Shown piece after piece: positions 1 through 10,531 of a stretch of 64,000 bases of DNA. A program made the position numbers and the translations under genes. Source of the DNA: Lentinula raphanica (taxonomy: Eukaryota; Basidiomycota; Agaricomycetes; Agaricales; Omphalotaceae). The stretch's first letter is position 1; every line of letters starts with the position of its first letter. Below the pieces are notes generated by a model. The model had not been told where the DNA came from. It saw only the letters and a list, made by a program, of their open reading frames with translations, and searched no databases. The stretch is taken from the NCBI GenBank assembly GCA_027919835.1, contig JANVFP010000006.1, forward strand, positions 1,550,001 to 1,614,000. Direction: 5' to 3'.

Positions 1-1080
1 TTGGGGCTTGGAGGTATCGGAACTTCAGAAACAGAGAAGATCAACTCGACAGACCTACGGACCGACGATGGAAGAGTTGCTGATCTCATCGTCAAGGCCT
101 GCGTACCCGAAAATTTCAGGAACTGTCAGCTTGTCTTCAGTGGGCTCGATGCCGACGTCGCTGGTGATATCGGTGGGTGATTACTCTTGATTAAACATCG
201 TGTCTGTTAGCCTAACAAAGCCCCAGAATCGGCCTTCCGAGCTGCAAATATCCCTTTGTTCTCGAATGCAAAAAACTATCGTCGGGATCCTCACGTACCC
301 CTGATCGTACCACTCGTCAATCCTAGCCATTTCTCCATCATCTCACAGCAACAGCGACTACAATCACCTCCTCTATCTAAAGGATTCATTGTCACCAATG
401 CCAACTGCTCTACCACTGGCTATGTCATCCCTTTGGCTGCGTTAGAAAAGGCCTTCGGTCCTATCGAAAGCGTCTTGGTCACCACGATGCAGGCTATCTC
501 CGGGGCTGGGTACCCGGGTGTTCCTTCCCTTGATATCCTCGGGAATGTCGTTCCATATATTGGAGGCGAAGAGGAGAAAATTGAGTGGGAAACGCTCAAG
601 ATCCTTGGTGGGATAATAGATTCAGAAACTGAGTCAGACAAGAATGGTACTCCACTCAAAACATTCGACATGCACCAGGCTGGTGGACAGCCTGCCTTGA
701 GGGTCAGCGCATCTTGTAACCGGGTTCCAGTTATTGACGGGCACATGGAGTGTGTTTCGCTTCGATTTCATCGACGGCCACCGCCTTCTCCTCAACAAGT
801 GCGAGAAGCTCTTTCTGCCTTCACTCCCGAGGTGCAAGCGCTGGGTTGCCCCTCTGCCCCTCGGAAAGCTATAGAAGTCTTCGAAGAACCTGATAGACCC
901 CAGCCCAGATTGGATGTCAAGGGCTCACACAATGGTGCAGGGGTCAGTGTGGGCAGGGTCAGGCAGTGCCAGGTTTTGGATATAAAATTCGTCGTGCTTT
1001 CAGACAACGTTAGCATTGGTGCTGCAACGAGCAGTATCATCAATGCAGAATACGCTGTTCTCAAAGGCGTTGTTTCGTGA
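1..1080 (+). CDS. HOM2: Aspartate-semialdehyde dehydrogenase, 3' part
   Basis: Catalyses NADPH-dependent reduction of aspartyl-4-phosphate to aspartate-4-semialdehyde, the second step of the aspartate pathway to threonine, methionine and isoleucine. The 5' end lies before the window. The first exon reads in frame from base 3 to about 170 and ends in GLDADVAGDI. A short intron closes with AAAG before base 229, and the second exon runs to the TGA at 1078-1080. SNAKNYRRDP and the active-site motif NANCSTTG (Cys codon 406-408) are hallmarks of the fungal/archaeal-type enzyme. SGAGYPGVPS follows, and the C-terminus SIINAEYAVLKG is typical. I see no lesion. Gene symbol is by yeast homology. COG4 starts 168 bp downstream on the same strand. 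Confidence 0.93.
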
Positions 1081-1248
1081 TCTCGTTCACTTACACTCAG
1101 AGATCTATTTAAATGTTTGCTTAGCTCGTAGACGATTTCTATTCCAAATGCTTGCCCAATTTTTCAAGTCCACAGTGAGTTTGACCCCTAACTGAAAGAC
1201 CAAGTTGTGACGTTGCCGGTCCGGAGAGCTCTTCATCTAACCACCGCC

Positions 1249-3924
1249 ATGGCCGTTGAACTCACTGACTCGACGCCAACTTCCTCAGCAATCTCAAGGC
1301 CAGACCCAAGGCATATCACCAGTCTTCCACAAATCTTGTCCTCCTTGTCCGACTTCGAATCACAAGAGGCTGAACTTTCCACGTCACTAACAGAGCTGTT
1401 GGCCGCAAGTGAACCTATCACCTCAGCTCTCTCCCGTCTACAATCTCTTGCTCCTCGTTTGGAGGAACTACTGAAAGGTGTATCTGATCTGTCGCAAAAT
1501 GTGTACTCTACTGCAAAAACGGCCGAACGGATTGGTGGTCGAGTGCAGTCATTGGATGAAGAAATGCGTCGAATTAGAGAAGCTGGTGACCGCGTTGGGC
1601 AAGTTATCGAATTGAAGGTGTGTTCTACCTTTTCTACACGTATGACTGATGATGCAAATTTGATCGCAGTCATCATTAACCGCGCTGCAATCGTCCATTG
1701 ACTCTGGCGACTGGGAATCAGCAACTCGACACTGCGCCCGAGCAATGTCTTTACCTTCAGAAGTAATTTCAGGGCCCTTCGCCGAATTTGCTGTTGTGAG
1801 TGTCCTCGTAGAGCAATATCTTTAAACTCTAAGCAAAGCAGGTTAGCCTACGTCAGATAGTCACCTTCCACCTGCTCAAACGCTCAAGGAAGCTCGAGAA
1901 TACCTTTTGAATGTGTTTCGTACCAATTTCGAACAAGCATCGAGATCCCGGGATTCTGCCGCTACAAGTAGATTCTTCAAGCTCTTCCCTGCCATTGGAT
2001 GGGAAAAGGAGGGTCTTCAAGCGTACGCAAGTTTTGTGGTTGAGTCTGTTCGTGTCAGAGCACCCACGTCTGCTAAAAGTAGGACGGAACATCTTCTTCT
2101 TCTGCCTACTCTAACACAATCTATCGCCAGCCTCTTCCTCGTTGTACTTCATCACTGCCCTTACGTCTTTATTCGAGAGTATTGCTATGATCATTGATCA
2201 GCATCAACCTGTCGTTGAAAAATACTATGGAGCCGGTAAGATGTTGGCTGTCGCGGAGCGTCTGCTAGAGGAATGTGACAGAGTGGTCAAAGATGTCTTA
2301 AGCAGATGGCAAGAAGAAAGGTCCATCGATCGCAAAGTCAGTATCTCGTTTATGGTTACCGTGAACTAATTCTCATTGCTCAAGTAGCTTTCTGATATAG
2401 CACATCATCCTCCAACCTCCTCAGTAGCCGCAGTCGGACGAAGGCAGCAATCGTCGCAGAATCAGGACGACGAACCCATCGATCCTAGAGAAATTGATCA
2501 AGTGGTAATTGAAATGAGCGGAATGGTCGGTCGCTGGAATCTCTTCAAAAAATTTTTTCTGGACAGCTTCGAAGCACCCGATTCAACAACAAATTCCCTA
2601 CCTATTGAGTCAACAGGATCTCAGTTGGTCTTTGATGAACTGTTGATCAAGTACTACATACCTTTGGAGATATGGTATGTTAGAGCCATCATTGACAAGG
2701 TCCGAATACTTTGATAGTCATGCGTTGTAGAGTATGATACTAAATGCCCTTGTCTTTAGGCACACCGTTTGTCTCAACTTGATTCGACCCAATCAGCTAC
2801 CACGACTACGACGCCAGACGATGTATTTTACATTCTTAAAGTGGTTCTTCTCCGACTTTTGTCTACGGGCTCTCTAAACGCTGTCGAACGTATGATTGAA
2901 CAGTTACGTGATGTTTTAGAGAAAGACTTTGCTGGTGTTCTCAAGAAAAAAATGGACGATGTGTATCGTTCAACTGGTACATCAGGGCAAGTCGCTCGTG
3001 GAGAGAAAGCTGATCGAGAGAATAGGCTAGCTTTTGCGGTCAGTCGTTTACATTTTTGACCCTCGTTCGAAATATGACGGTTATAACCAGGTTATCTTGA
3101 ATGACCTGGATGTGTCCTCGTCACATCTTGAACGTTTAATTAGGGACCTATCGAACAATGGTGCTCTTAACCAGTATTTCTTGTTGTCTCAACAGCAAGT
3201 AGTCAAGGACGTGCTCTCGTCACTGTCAAGTTTGGTGACAAAATTCCGCTCAACTTCTCGGGTAAGTCGAACTGTCTCTTTCATATGGCGACCTTAATTC
3301 ATCGTCACTCCAGGTCGGCGTTGAGCAACTTTTCAACCAACTCATACGACCGAAATTGAGAAATTTCATAACTGAAGTTTACAAGGATGTCTCGTATGTC
3401 TTGGACGATGATTCGTACTCACATGCCGAATATCAAGACGTGGTTCGAAAGCGATTCATCAAGCTTTGGGATTCACTCATGGATGATTACAAGGTGCGGT
3501 CTGTCGCTACAAGTATGTCTGACCTCCAAATTGATGCCGAAGTACAGGATTCTTTCACCGAGGCGAATTTCCGACTTCTCTTTGGATTGGTGCTAGACAC
3601 CCTTCTGCGACCTTGGGAGAGATCCATGATGAGCTTTAAATTTACCGAGCTTGGTGCTATACGTTTTGACCGAGACTTGCGATCTGTCAACACATACCTG
3701 TCTTCTCAAACAGCATTTGGAGATGGAAGGGAAAAATTTGTCCGCTTGCAGCAAATGTCTACTCTCTTGAATCTCGACAGCGTGCGTTTTCAACCGTTCG
3801 TTTTGTGAAGGTTTACTAACGCAAGCCGCAGGAGGAAGACGTTGATGAGTTCTACAACGGTTCTGGAATTACATGGAAACTGAGTTTGCAAGAGGCACGA
3901 GCTATTGCTGCACTCAAAATATGA
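1249..3924 (+). CDS. COG4: Conserved oligomeric Golgi complex subunit 4
   Basis: Subunit of the COG tethering complex, which captures retrograde vesicles at the Golgi. The start ATG at 1249 sits in a strong context (CCACCGCCATGG). The N-terminal exon holds the heptad-rich helix typical of COG4 (SRLQSLAPRLEELLKGVSDL) and ends at a GTGTGT donor at 1618. The next exon opens at 1670 with SSLTALQSSIDSGDWESA. About eight short introns follow. The C-terminal region (around 3,350-3,800) matches the family's helical part, with KLWDSLMDDYK and DTLLRPWERSMMSFKFTELG. The last exon ends LSLQEARAIAALKI and stops at 3922-3924. Predicted length is about 730-750 residues, near the family norm. It converges on VPS2 with 72 bp between the two stop codons. 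Confidence 0.9.
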
Positions 3925-3996
3925 TACAGTTTGTAGATATATGTACAATGATCAGAACCATGACCATCACAACATCCTCATATCAGGACCAGTATT

Positions 3997-4947
3997 CTAC
4001 CCACGCCGCAAAGCATCTAATCGTGCTTGTAAAGCATCTTCATCTGCGACACCTCCTCCCCCACCCGAATTATCGCCTGATCTATCGTCTCCTGTTGGAG
4101 CACTACCGTGTTCGCCTAGGGCTACCGGTTGCCGGACAGCCTGAGCGGACGCAGACGCCAATCCAGTGGGTGCGTCGGTAAGCTTCGCGATTCATGAGCA
4201 AAGCAGAGAAAGTGGGAGAATGTCAGGACGAGGGATACCTGTTGTGATAAGTTCACTCCAATCTCATCCAAGACTTCTTTCAGAATCTTGTCACCCTCTT
4301 CCTCTTCGTCCTCTTCGTCGTCCATGACATCGTCAACTGCATCAGACATCATCTCCTCCTTCATATCCATCATTGAGCTTTCCTTCTCAAACTCTGTCAT
4401 AATTCGTTGTATCGCAGGTAAGTTCATGCCACGGTTCATGGCACCCATCGCCTGCGGAAATCGTGTCAATCATAACATCATTCCAGAGTTATAGCCACTA
4501 CAGACCCTGGTGGCACCTCGCATTGCGTCTGCCATCTGCTGATTACTTCTGAGAGTTTGGATTCTGAGTCCAACAGCTTGAAGTTGCGTCCGCATTTGGT
4601 AGAACTTCTGAACATAACGTCTAGTTCTTACAAGATCCTTAGCCATCACTTTGCACGCGTTCTATAAGGGATGTAATTATTGAGTTATTCGTAAGGATGA
4701 GTTAGTATACCAATTGGCCCGCTTTTGCACTCCTTTTAATGTCCATGATGAGTTTCTTCTCACTCTGTTCAAGTTTGGCCCGTTCACGGTCGAGTTCACG
4801 TTGAGCTTTAGCAAGTGAGCGCTGATGCTGGCGTAAACGCTCAGCTGGAGTGACAGAGCGGCCAAAGAGAGTTTCCTAAGGCATGATCTGAGAGTTAAGA
4901 GGGAAAAGAAACCTGAACAAAGAGAGGCTGCTCACAATGATGTTCAT
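3997..4947 (-). CDS. DID4: ESCRT-III subunit Vps2/CHMP2
   Basis: Core ESCRT-III filament subunit that drives membrane scission at endosomes and is disassembled by Vps4. A tiny first exon (ATG at 4947, residues MNII) splices to ETLFGRSVTPAERLRQHQRS. The basic N-terminal helices follow (LDRERAKLEQSEKKLIMDIK and KDLVRTRRYVQKFY). The acidic C-terminal half contains MDMKEEMMSDAVDDVMDDEE. After an intron whose donor follows VNLSQQ (about 4,240), the last exon ends DALQARLDALRRG, a clear MIT-interacting motif for Vps4 binding. The stop is at 3997-3999. Length and order match CHMP2A throughout. Its start codon is 57 bp from that of the divergent AN1 zinc-finger gene. Confidence 0.93.
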
Positions 4948-5004
4948 GGTCGCAGTAGCAGTTACGGGCGCTTAAAACGGACCGTAAGTTACTTTTTGTC
5001 CACC

Positions 5005-5962
5005 ATGTCATCGGAACTGCTGAATGTCGGAAAATGCTGCTTCATATGTTCTGAAGTCGATTTTCTACCTACATCATGTCCCCATTGTCAAAACAAGTTC
5101 TGCAAAGACCATATCCCACTTGAAGCACACTCTTGTCCTCTAGCTCATCGCACTGATTCAACCGATTCTTTCACAAAGCTCCAGAGATGTAATCTGGATG
5201 GATGTAACAATCTCAGTCTCAACGCGTCCAGTTCCTCATCTAGCGAGCCTACGTGTACAGCATGTCAGGGATCATTTTGTGTTGGGTATGTAACATGCTC
5301 TCAGATTCCAAGGCTTATTTTACCAATCTCCTGCAGACATCGCGAGCCTGTTTCACATAATTGTTCTTTTAAGGAGGGAGCGCCCAAGCTACCCCAAAGA
5401 AATGAGACTGCTCGAGCCCTTTTATCCAAGAATTTTGCTCAACCAAGCTCCAAAACGGTTGTGAAACGTCGAATTCCTGCGAAGCCTACAGATCCTGCGA
5501 AGTTAGCACAATTTCGAAAGCTGGAGTTGATGAAGTTACGACAACGCGCGTATCCCTTAGATCCTAAGCACCAAAAATCGACGATCCCAGTAGATCAGCG
5601 TCGGTTTTTCAAGGCCAGCATGGACAATAAGCCCACCAAGGATTTATGGATGGAGAAGGTATGCATGTGTCAGGTCCTTTAACTTCAGTTCCATTTTTTA
5701 TATGTAATTACAGAGTGTCATAACGGGAAAAGCGTTCGATCTACTTATTGCACAGTTCGAAATCCAGAGTACTGAGACGCAGGTGCGTACTTCGATCATC
5801 ATAAGACACTGTATTGCTGTAACCTGATATGTTAATGGACAGAAATACCAATTGTTCTATATTGCTGAAGCGGAGCAGAAAGAAGCACCTCTTCGATATG
5901 ACCAACCCCTTGCAGATCAAGTACATGATGGAGGAGAGGTTGTGTTTCGTATCAGGGAATGA
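5005..5962 (+). CDS. CUZ1: AN1-type zinc-finger protein, CUZ1/ZFAND1 family
   Basis: Members link Cdc48/p97 to the proteasome, notably under arsenite stress. The first AN1 finger starts at residue 11 (CFICSEVDFLPTSCPHC, then FCKDHIPLEAHSC). The second starts RCNLDGCNN, includes CTACQGSFC, and is completed across an intron by GHREPVSHNC. A basic linker follows (KRRIPAKPTDPAKLAQFRK). The C-terminal exons (SVITGKAFDLLIAQFEIQS, then KYQLFYIAEAEQKEAPLRYD) look like the ubiquitin-like domain at the end of Cuz1. The start at 5005 (CCACCATG) is chosen because it begins just before the first finger. The last codons are FRIRE, stop 5960-5962. It converges on the AP-2 gene. Family call is firm; orthology to CUZ1 is inferred. 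Confidence 0.85.
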
Positions 5963-6082
5963 TTGATGGTCTAGTCATGTTCAAAGTAGATTCAAATCAG
6001 CACAGCCCAATCTGTGCTGAATTGCTATCCATTTCTCAGAGAGAATTTCATGATTTTCATAAATTAGGTGAGCTCCTTGAAT

Positions 6083-7944
6083 CAAAACTGCACCAACATC
6101 AACATAGATATTCCAGACAACAGGTCAGAAAGACACTTACTCTTACTTGATACCCTCCATTGGCTTTTGTCAGATATCTCACCCACTTGATGCTGTGGTA
6201 ATTGCTCTTCTCGAAAACTTTCAAGAAGCGCACAATGAGTCCAGATGCTGTGAACATGAGGACCTGGAAATTGGAGATAAGTCGGCTAGCCCGAATGTAA
6301 ATGTAGATGAACAGTAACCCTACCTGGAAATCAACATCGATAGGTGGTCGTGCCCACACCTGCCTTGTTGTTGTGCTAGTGAGTTTAGCCATAGCACTCA
6401 ATGAACACTCTTGTCCGCCTTGTAAACGAGGAATTCTAAGGGACCGTCAGCACCCAGAATGGGAATCTTTGAGCTGAGTACTCACTTCCAAACTATGACA
6501 TTTTCGGCCGGTACATACTTTGCCTTCCCCGTACCCAAAATACCAACATCCACATCAGTGGTGTTCAGTGGAGTAGGTATTCGAACAACAACGTTCGTTG
6601 CAGAGAGTTTTGGGCTGAAAGTTGTCTTGAGGGTGATGTCGTAAGAGACCTGGTAAGGTAGTTAACGGTCAGAGCGAATACATATCAAGGTAGAAGCAAT
6701 TTTTACCTTTGTTGTGCCAATTTCAGTTACGGTTGGTATGACCTTAAGCGGAAGTTTGATGTTGGAAGTCGCACGATATCTGAAAAGAATGTCAGATCGG
6801 TTTTGAGCGAGTTAGGAAGTACGACTCGAAAACTGACCGCATCAACTCGAACTCGCCATCAGGTGGTATGAAACTAATGCTCCGATCTGCGTCAAAGTCG
6901 TTTAAGCGAACACATTGGTGGAATTGGCAGTCATCCAGCTCGACAGCGTCGCCACCACCTTTGACATAGAGGAAATGGTTATCAGTGTCTTGACGTTATT
7001 CAGTGAATAGTCATTTTACCTCGATCAGCCAAACCAGAACTCGGACCACCTGGACCAACCGTTTGAGGATGACGATGTGAAGAAAGAAGTCAGAGACATA
7101 CTCAAGCCGGCAGCACCTCGATCTATGACCAACTTATCATTCAGGCCGAACTTGCATTCGGGAGTTCCAGATAGGTAAGCACGCATTTGGATGTGTCCGT
7201 CGACATCGGCACGAAGTGTCGTTCCTTTGGCACTTCCCATCCAATTCACGACCTCTACTACATCCACAAATGCTTCGTTCTTCTTGTATTTCACGTCGTC
7301 TCCGTTCCGACGCCAAGAAGTTGCACCGGTTGCCTGAGCTGTGATCCGAGAAGAGACTTCAGGGGCTTGAGTAGCACTGACCACACTCTCTGTGGTTATA
7401 TATGTTTTGAGTGTATCAATTTCCGAGTTCTGGGGATATCCAAAGTCGTTGATTTCTGCGGTGACTGTTAACGTACGATGCATGAAGTGATTCGACGCGG
7501 CCCGCACCATCGACCAGCTCGTAAACCACGACAAAGTTGTTCTTAATTGATTCTTCGTCCATCTTTCCAAAATAGGACTTGCAAATGTTTATGAAGCGGT
7601 AGCAGAATTCGAATACGAGGGCGGCGTTGGCGTTTGTCTTTGTCACGGCCACAACGTACAGATTGTTCACTCGCACGTGGAAGAAGCTTGTTGAGCCCAG
7701 GGTTATGATGGGTGAGCGCACATCTGGATTTGAGACGACCTGGATGCGGAAGACGTCTGCGATGGATCGTCTGCGACAAATCGGAAATTGAGGTGAATGC
7801 AAGGAGGTAGAGCTTACTTGAAGTCTGTCCGATACAGCCTGGATATTAAGACCTCGCCCTTTTGATTGAAAATGAAGAATGCCTGACAATAACTTCTCAG
7901 AGAGGGCTATGAGTAGACGAATCGGAACAACTTACTGAGATCAT
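6083..7944 (-). CDS. APM4: AP-2 complex subunit mu
   Basis: Medium subunit of the AP-2 clathrin adaptor, which binds tyrosine-based (Yxx-phi) cargo signals at the plasma membrane. The ATG at 7944 begins a three-codon exon (MIS) spliced to [18 protein letters not shown], the diagnostic mu-2 N-terminus. The longin domain includes [20 protein letters not shown] and [21 protein letters not shown] linker and the mu-homology domain follow in several exons on the minus strand (7,570 down to 6,160). The protein ends [17 protein letters not shown] plus a two-codon exon (Phe, stop) at 6083-6088, reconstructed from the splice sites AGA|GTAAGT and GTGCAG|TTTTGA. That last splice is inferred, but it gives the conserved ending of fungal mu-2. 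Its start is 129 bp from CDC50. Confidence 0.92.
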
Positions 7945-8073
7945 AACGGTTAACCGTGTAGAAATAAGCTGAGGAACTCTATAAGCGCCGAGTGTAATCA
8001 AAATGACAAATACAAAGGGTTACCCGTCCGTCACAGCTTTGACCAAAATACATCTTCATACTTCACAACCACC

Positions 8074-9498
8074 ATGGGCCTCTTTCATCGCAAAGGCTCA
8101 GACAACGACGAATCCTCAGAGGACAAGAAGGAAAAGGGCGGATGGAGGAGACCTGCAAGTAAGTCAAAGGTTCTTCCTGTGCTCACCGCCAGCTTAGCTA
8201 ATTCAACGATTAGATACCGCATTCAAGCAACAGCGACTGAAGGCCTGGCAGCCCATTCTTACACCAAAGACCGTCCTTCCAATCTTCTTCCTCATTGCCT
8301 TGCTCTTTGGACCAATAGGCGGTCTTCTAATATGGGGCTCTTCTCTCGTCTCGGAAATGACTTTCGACTATACCGATTGCGATACTTTGACACCTTCAGA
8401 ATCTAATACGTCCGCCACATTCGTTCCACTTTCATCTTCCAAATACTCCTATCATCTCTCCTCGTCTGCGTCCAAGAATGCTCAAATAACTGCTCCTGTA
8501 TACGCATTTCTCAACAACAGTGCGAATAGCAATGATTTCGACGTGTTCAATCAGCAGCAGTGTATCATCCAGTTCGATGTTCCTGCTGACCTTTCAGGAG
8601 GCGTTTTCCTTTACTACAAGCTCACCAACTTTTTCCAAAACCATCGGAGATATGTCAAGAGCATGGACTCTGACCAGCTACGTGGAAAGGGAGGTGTAGT
8701 GTCTCATCTGAATAGTGGAGATTGCAAGCCGTTGGGATCATTGAATGACAAGGCTATCTATCCATGTGGGTTGATTGCCAACTCGCTGTTCAATGGTTTG
8801 TATCGATGTTCTGCAATTCACTGGCTGTGTCTGACCCGTGTTCTCTTGTTCAAGACACATTCACCAACCCCGTTCTGCTCAATCCTTCCAATTTTGATGC
8901 TACCAATGTGACCTATAATTTCTCTTCCGAGGGTATTGCTTGGCCTGGAGAATCCAAGAAGTACGTTTCTACTCCGATTGGCAACGGATACGATTCCGTT
9001 GATGACATCGTACCCCCGCCGAATTGGATGAAACGATTCCCGAATGGTTACACAAATGACAATATCCCGAATCTGGCCGCCGACGAACACTTTCAAAACT
9101 GGATGAGGACTGCCGGACTACCGACGTTTTCGAAACTGTACGGTAGGAATGATCAGGATACGATGCAGAAGGGTAAATATCAGATTACGGTCGGGCTCAG
9201 TGAGTGTATCGGCTTGTATGTTTCGGCCTATCTCATTGTTCTATTAGATTTCCCTGTGAAGCCCTACAAAGGTACAAAATCGATTGTAATATCCACTGTG
9301 TCTTGGATTGGTGGGAAGAATCCTTTCCTGGGGTGGGCGTATGTGGCAGCGGCAGCACTTTTTGTGTTGTTGGCAGTCGCAGGCACAGCGTGGCACTTGA
9401 TCAAACCGAGGTGAGTGAATGGTAGTATATTCTGAATAGTCACTGATAGATTCATCAGACGTTTGGGGGATATGTCTCTGCTCTCGTGGAACCGGTAA
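8074..9498 (+). CDS. CDC50/LEM3 family P4-ATPase (flippase) beta subunit
   Basis: Non-catalytic subunit needed for folding, ER exit and activity of phospholipid flippases. The ATG at 8074 (ACCACCATGG) starts a hydrophilic, basic tail (MGLFHRKGSDNDESSEDKK). After an intron come FKQQRLKAWQPILTPKTVLP and a first membrane segment (FFLIALLFGPIGGLLIWG). A large lumenal loop carries paired cysteines (YTDCDTL, QQCIIQF, GDCKPLG, IYPCGLIANS) and several Asn glycosylation sequons. The family motif YKLTNFFQNHRRYVKS is present. A second membrane segment (GWAYVAAAALFVLLAVAG) is followed by the short exon RLGDMSLLSWNR and stop 9496-9498. An intron at about 8,794-8,861 splits the loop after SLFN. Which of the fungal paralogues (Cdc50, Lem3, Crf1) it matches cannot be told. 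Confidence 0.92.
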
Positions 9499-9657
9499 GG
9501 GAATGCTCGACCTCACACTTACCTTACCCGTTTGGAGCCTGATGTACCATGTAAATTTATGTACGAGGAGACAGACAGTGCTATAATGATCTTAAAGTAG
9601 AAGATTTCCATGACTCGGGAGGGCGCGCTGAGAATGTAGGATATATAAAACACAAGA

Positions 9658-10484
9658 CTATGAACCACGGAAGCCTCCTCGACCTCCGCCTCCACCACGG
9701 AAACCTCCTCTTCCACGAGCAAAGTTTCCCCCTCCTCCACCTCTTGAGAAACCTCGGCCTCCACGATCTCCGCCAAAACCACGACTGGGACCACCCCGGC
9801 CACCTCGGCCACCACCGCGGGGTGCACCACGACCTCCTCTTCCTCCTGGTGCGCCTCGGCCACCTCCACGACCTCGCTCTGGTCAGAAAAAGAAGGTTCA
9901 GAAATTTACAAGGCGTAGAAAGAATGACCTTACTTGTGACACCTGTAGAGATAAGATGAGTATAAATATAAGAAGGGGGTAGAATTGGAGAGAAGAAACG
10001 CGCCTCCGGCAACTTTTGGTTTGGGCAAAAAACGTTCTATTGGCAAAAGCTTGTCGCCTCCGATGAAAACCTTGTCGCCCTTCTTGAAACTACTGGCTAC
10101 GACCCCCTCACTCATTTTTATTGAGAAGTAGACCTCGTTTATGGGACCTAAGATTTCATCGACTTTGCCGATTACAGATTTGTTTTGAAGATATATGGGA
10201 GCGTTGAAATAGGGAACCTTGTCAGCCATTGTCGAGGAACAAAGCAGCTCGTCTTCGACAGCGTGAATACAAGAACCCATTTCTGTAGCATTAATTTCAG
10301 AGCATGAAAAGAAAAGAAAATCGGTTAAAGCTCACCTAGAACTGTATCTGGAGGGCCAAAATCTCGTTGCTGGAATCCTCCTCTACCACCTCCTCGTCCT
10401 TAAAACCAGTAAGCAAGATGAACTTGAGCAGAGAATTTGAGTACCTCCACCGCGACCAAAACCTCTTGATCCACCTCGGCTCAT
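9658..10484 (-). CDS. GAR1: H/ACA ribonucleoprotein subunit Gar1
   Basis: Component of the box H/ACA snoRNP that pseudouridylates rRNA. The first exon is the RGG-rich [14 protein letters not shown] (ATG 10484), followed after an intron by [20 protein letters not shown]. The central Gar1/Naf1 beta-barrel (about 10,290 down to 10,010) includes [20 protein letters not shown] and [21 protein letters not shown] short intron leads to the C-terminal glycine/arginine-rich tail ([13 protein letters not shown] and similar) ending FRGS, stop 9658-9660. Two RGG arms around the core are the normal fungal architecture. The start codon lies only 47 bp from the PEX6 start on the other strand. Confidence 0.94.
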
Positions 10485-10531
10485 GGATGATTGGGTTAAG
10501 AGAGAAAATTTGGGCGCCTATCTGTCGAATA
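10485..10531. promoter_or_regulatory. 47-bp divergent interval between GAR1 and PEX6 start codons
   Basis: The interval separates two oppositely read ATGs and must hold both 5' leaders, or the two transcripts overlap head to head. I see no convincing TATA box in it. The call rests on both starts being right. Each is supported by the first conserved residues of its protein, but transcription start sites are unknown. Confidence 0.5.

Noticed and set aside
9660..9959. A His/Leu-rich plus-strand open frame
   Set aside because: It is antisense to the RGG-encoding tail of GAR1.
10367..10531. A longer PEX6 start upstream in the same open frame
   Set aside because: That stretch lies antisense to the first exon and intron of GAR1 and shows no Pex6 similarity; the ATG at 10532 begins the conserved part.
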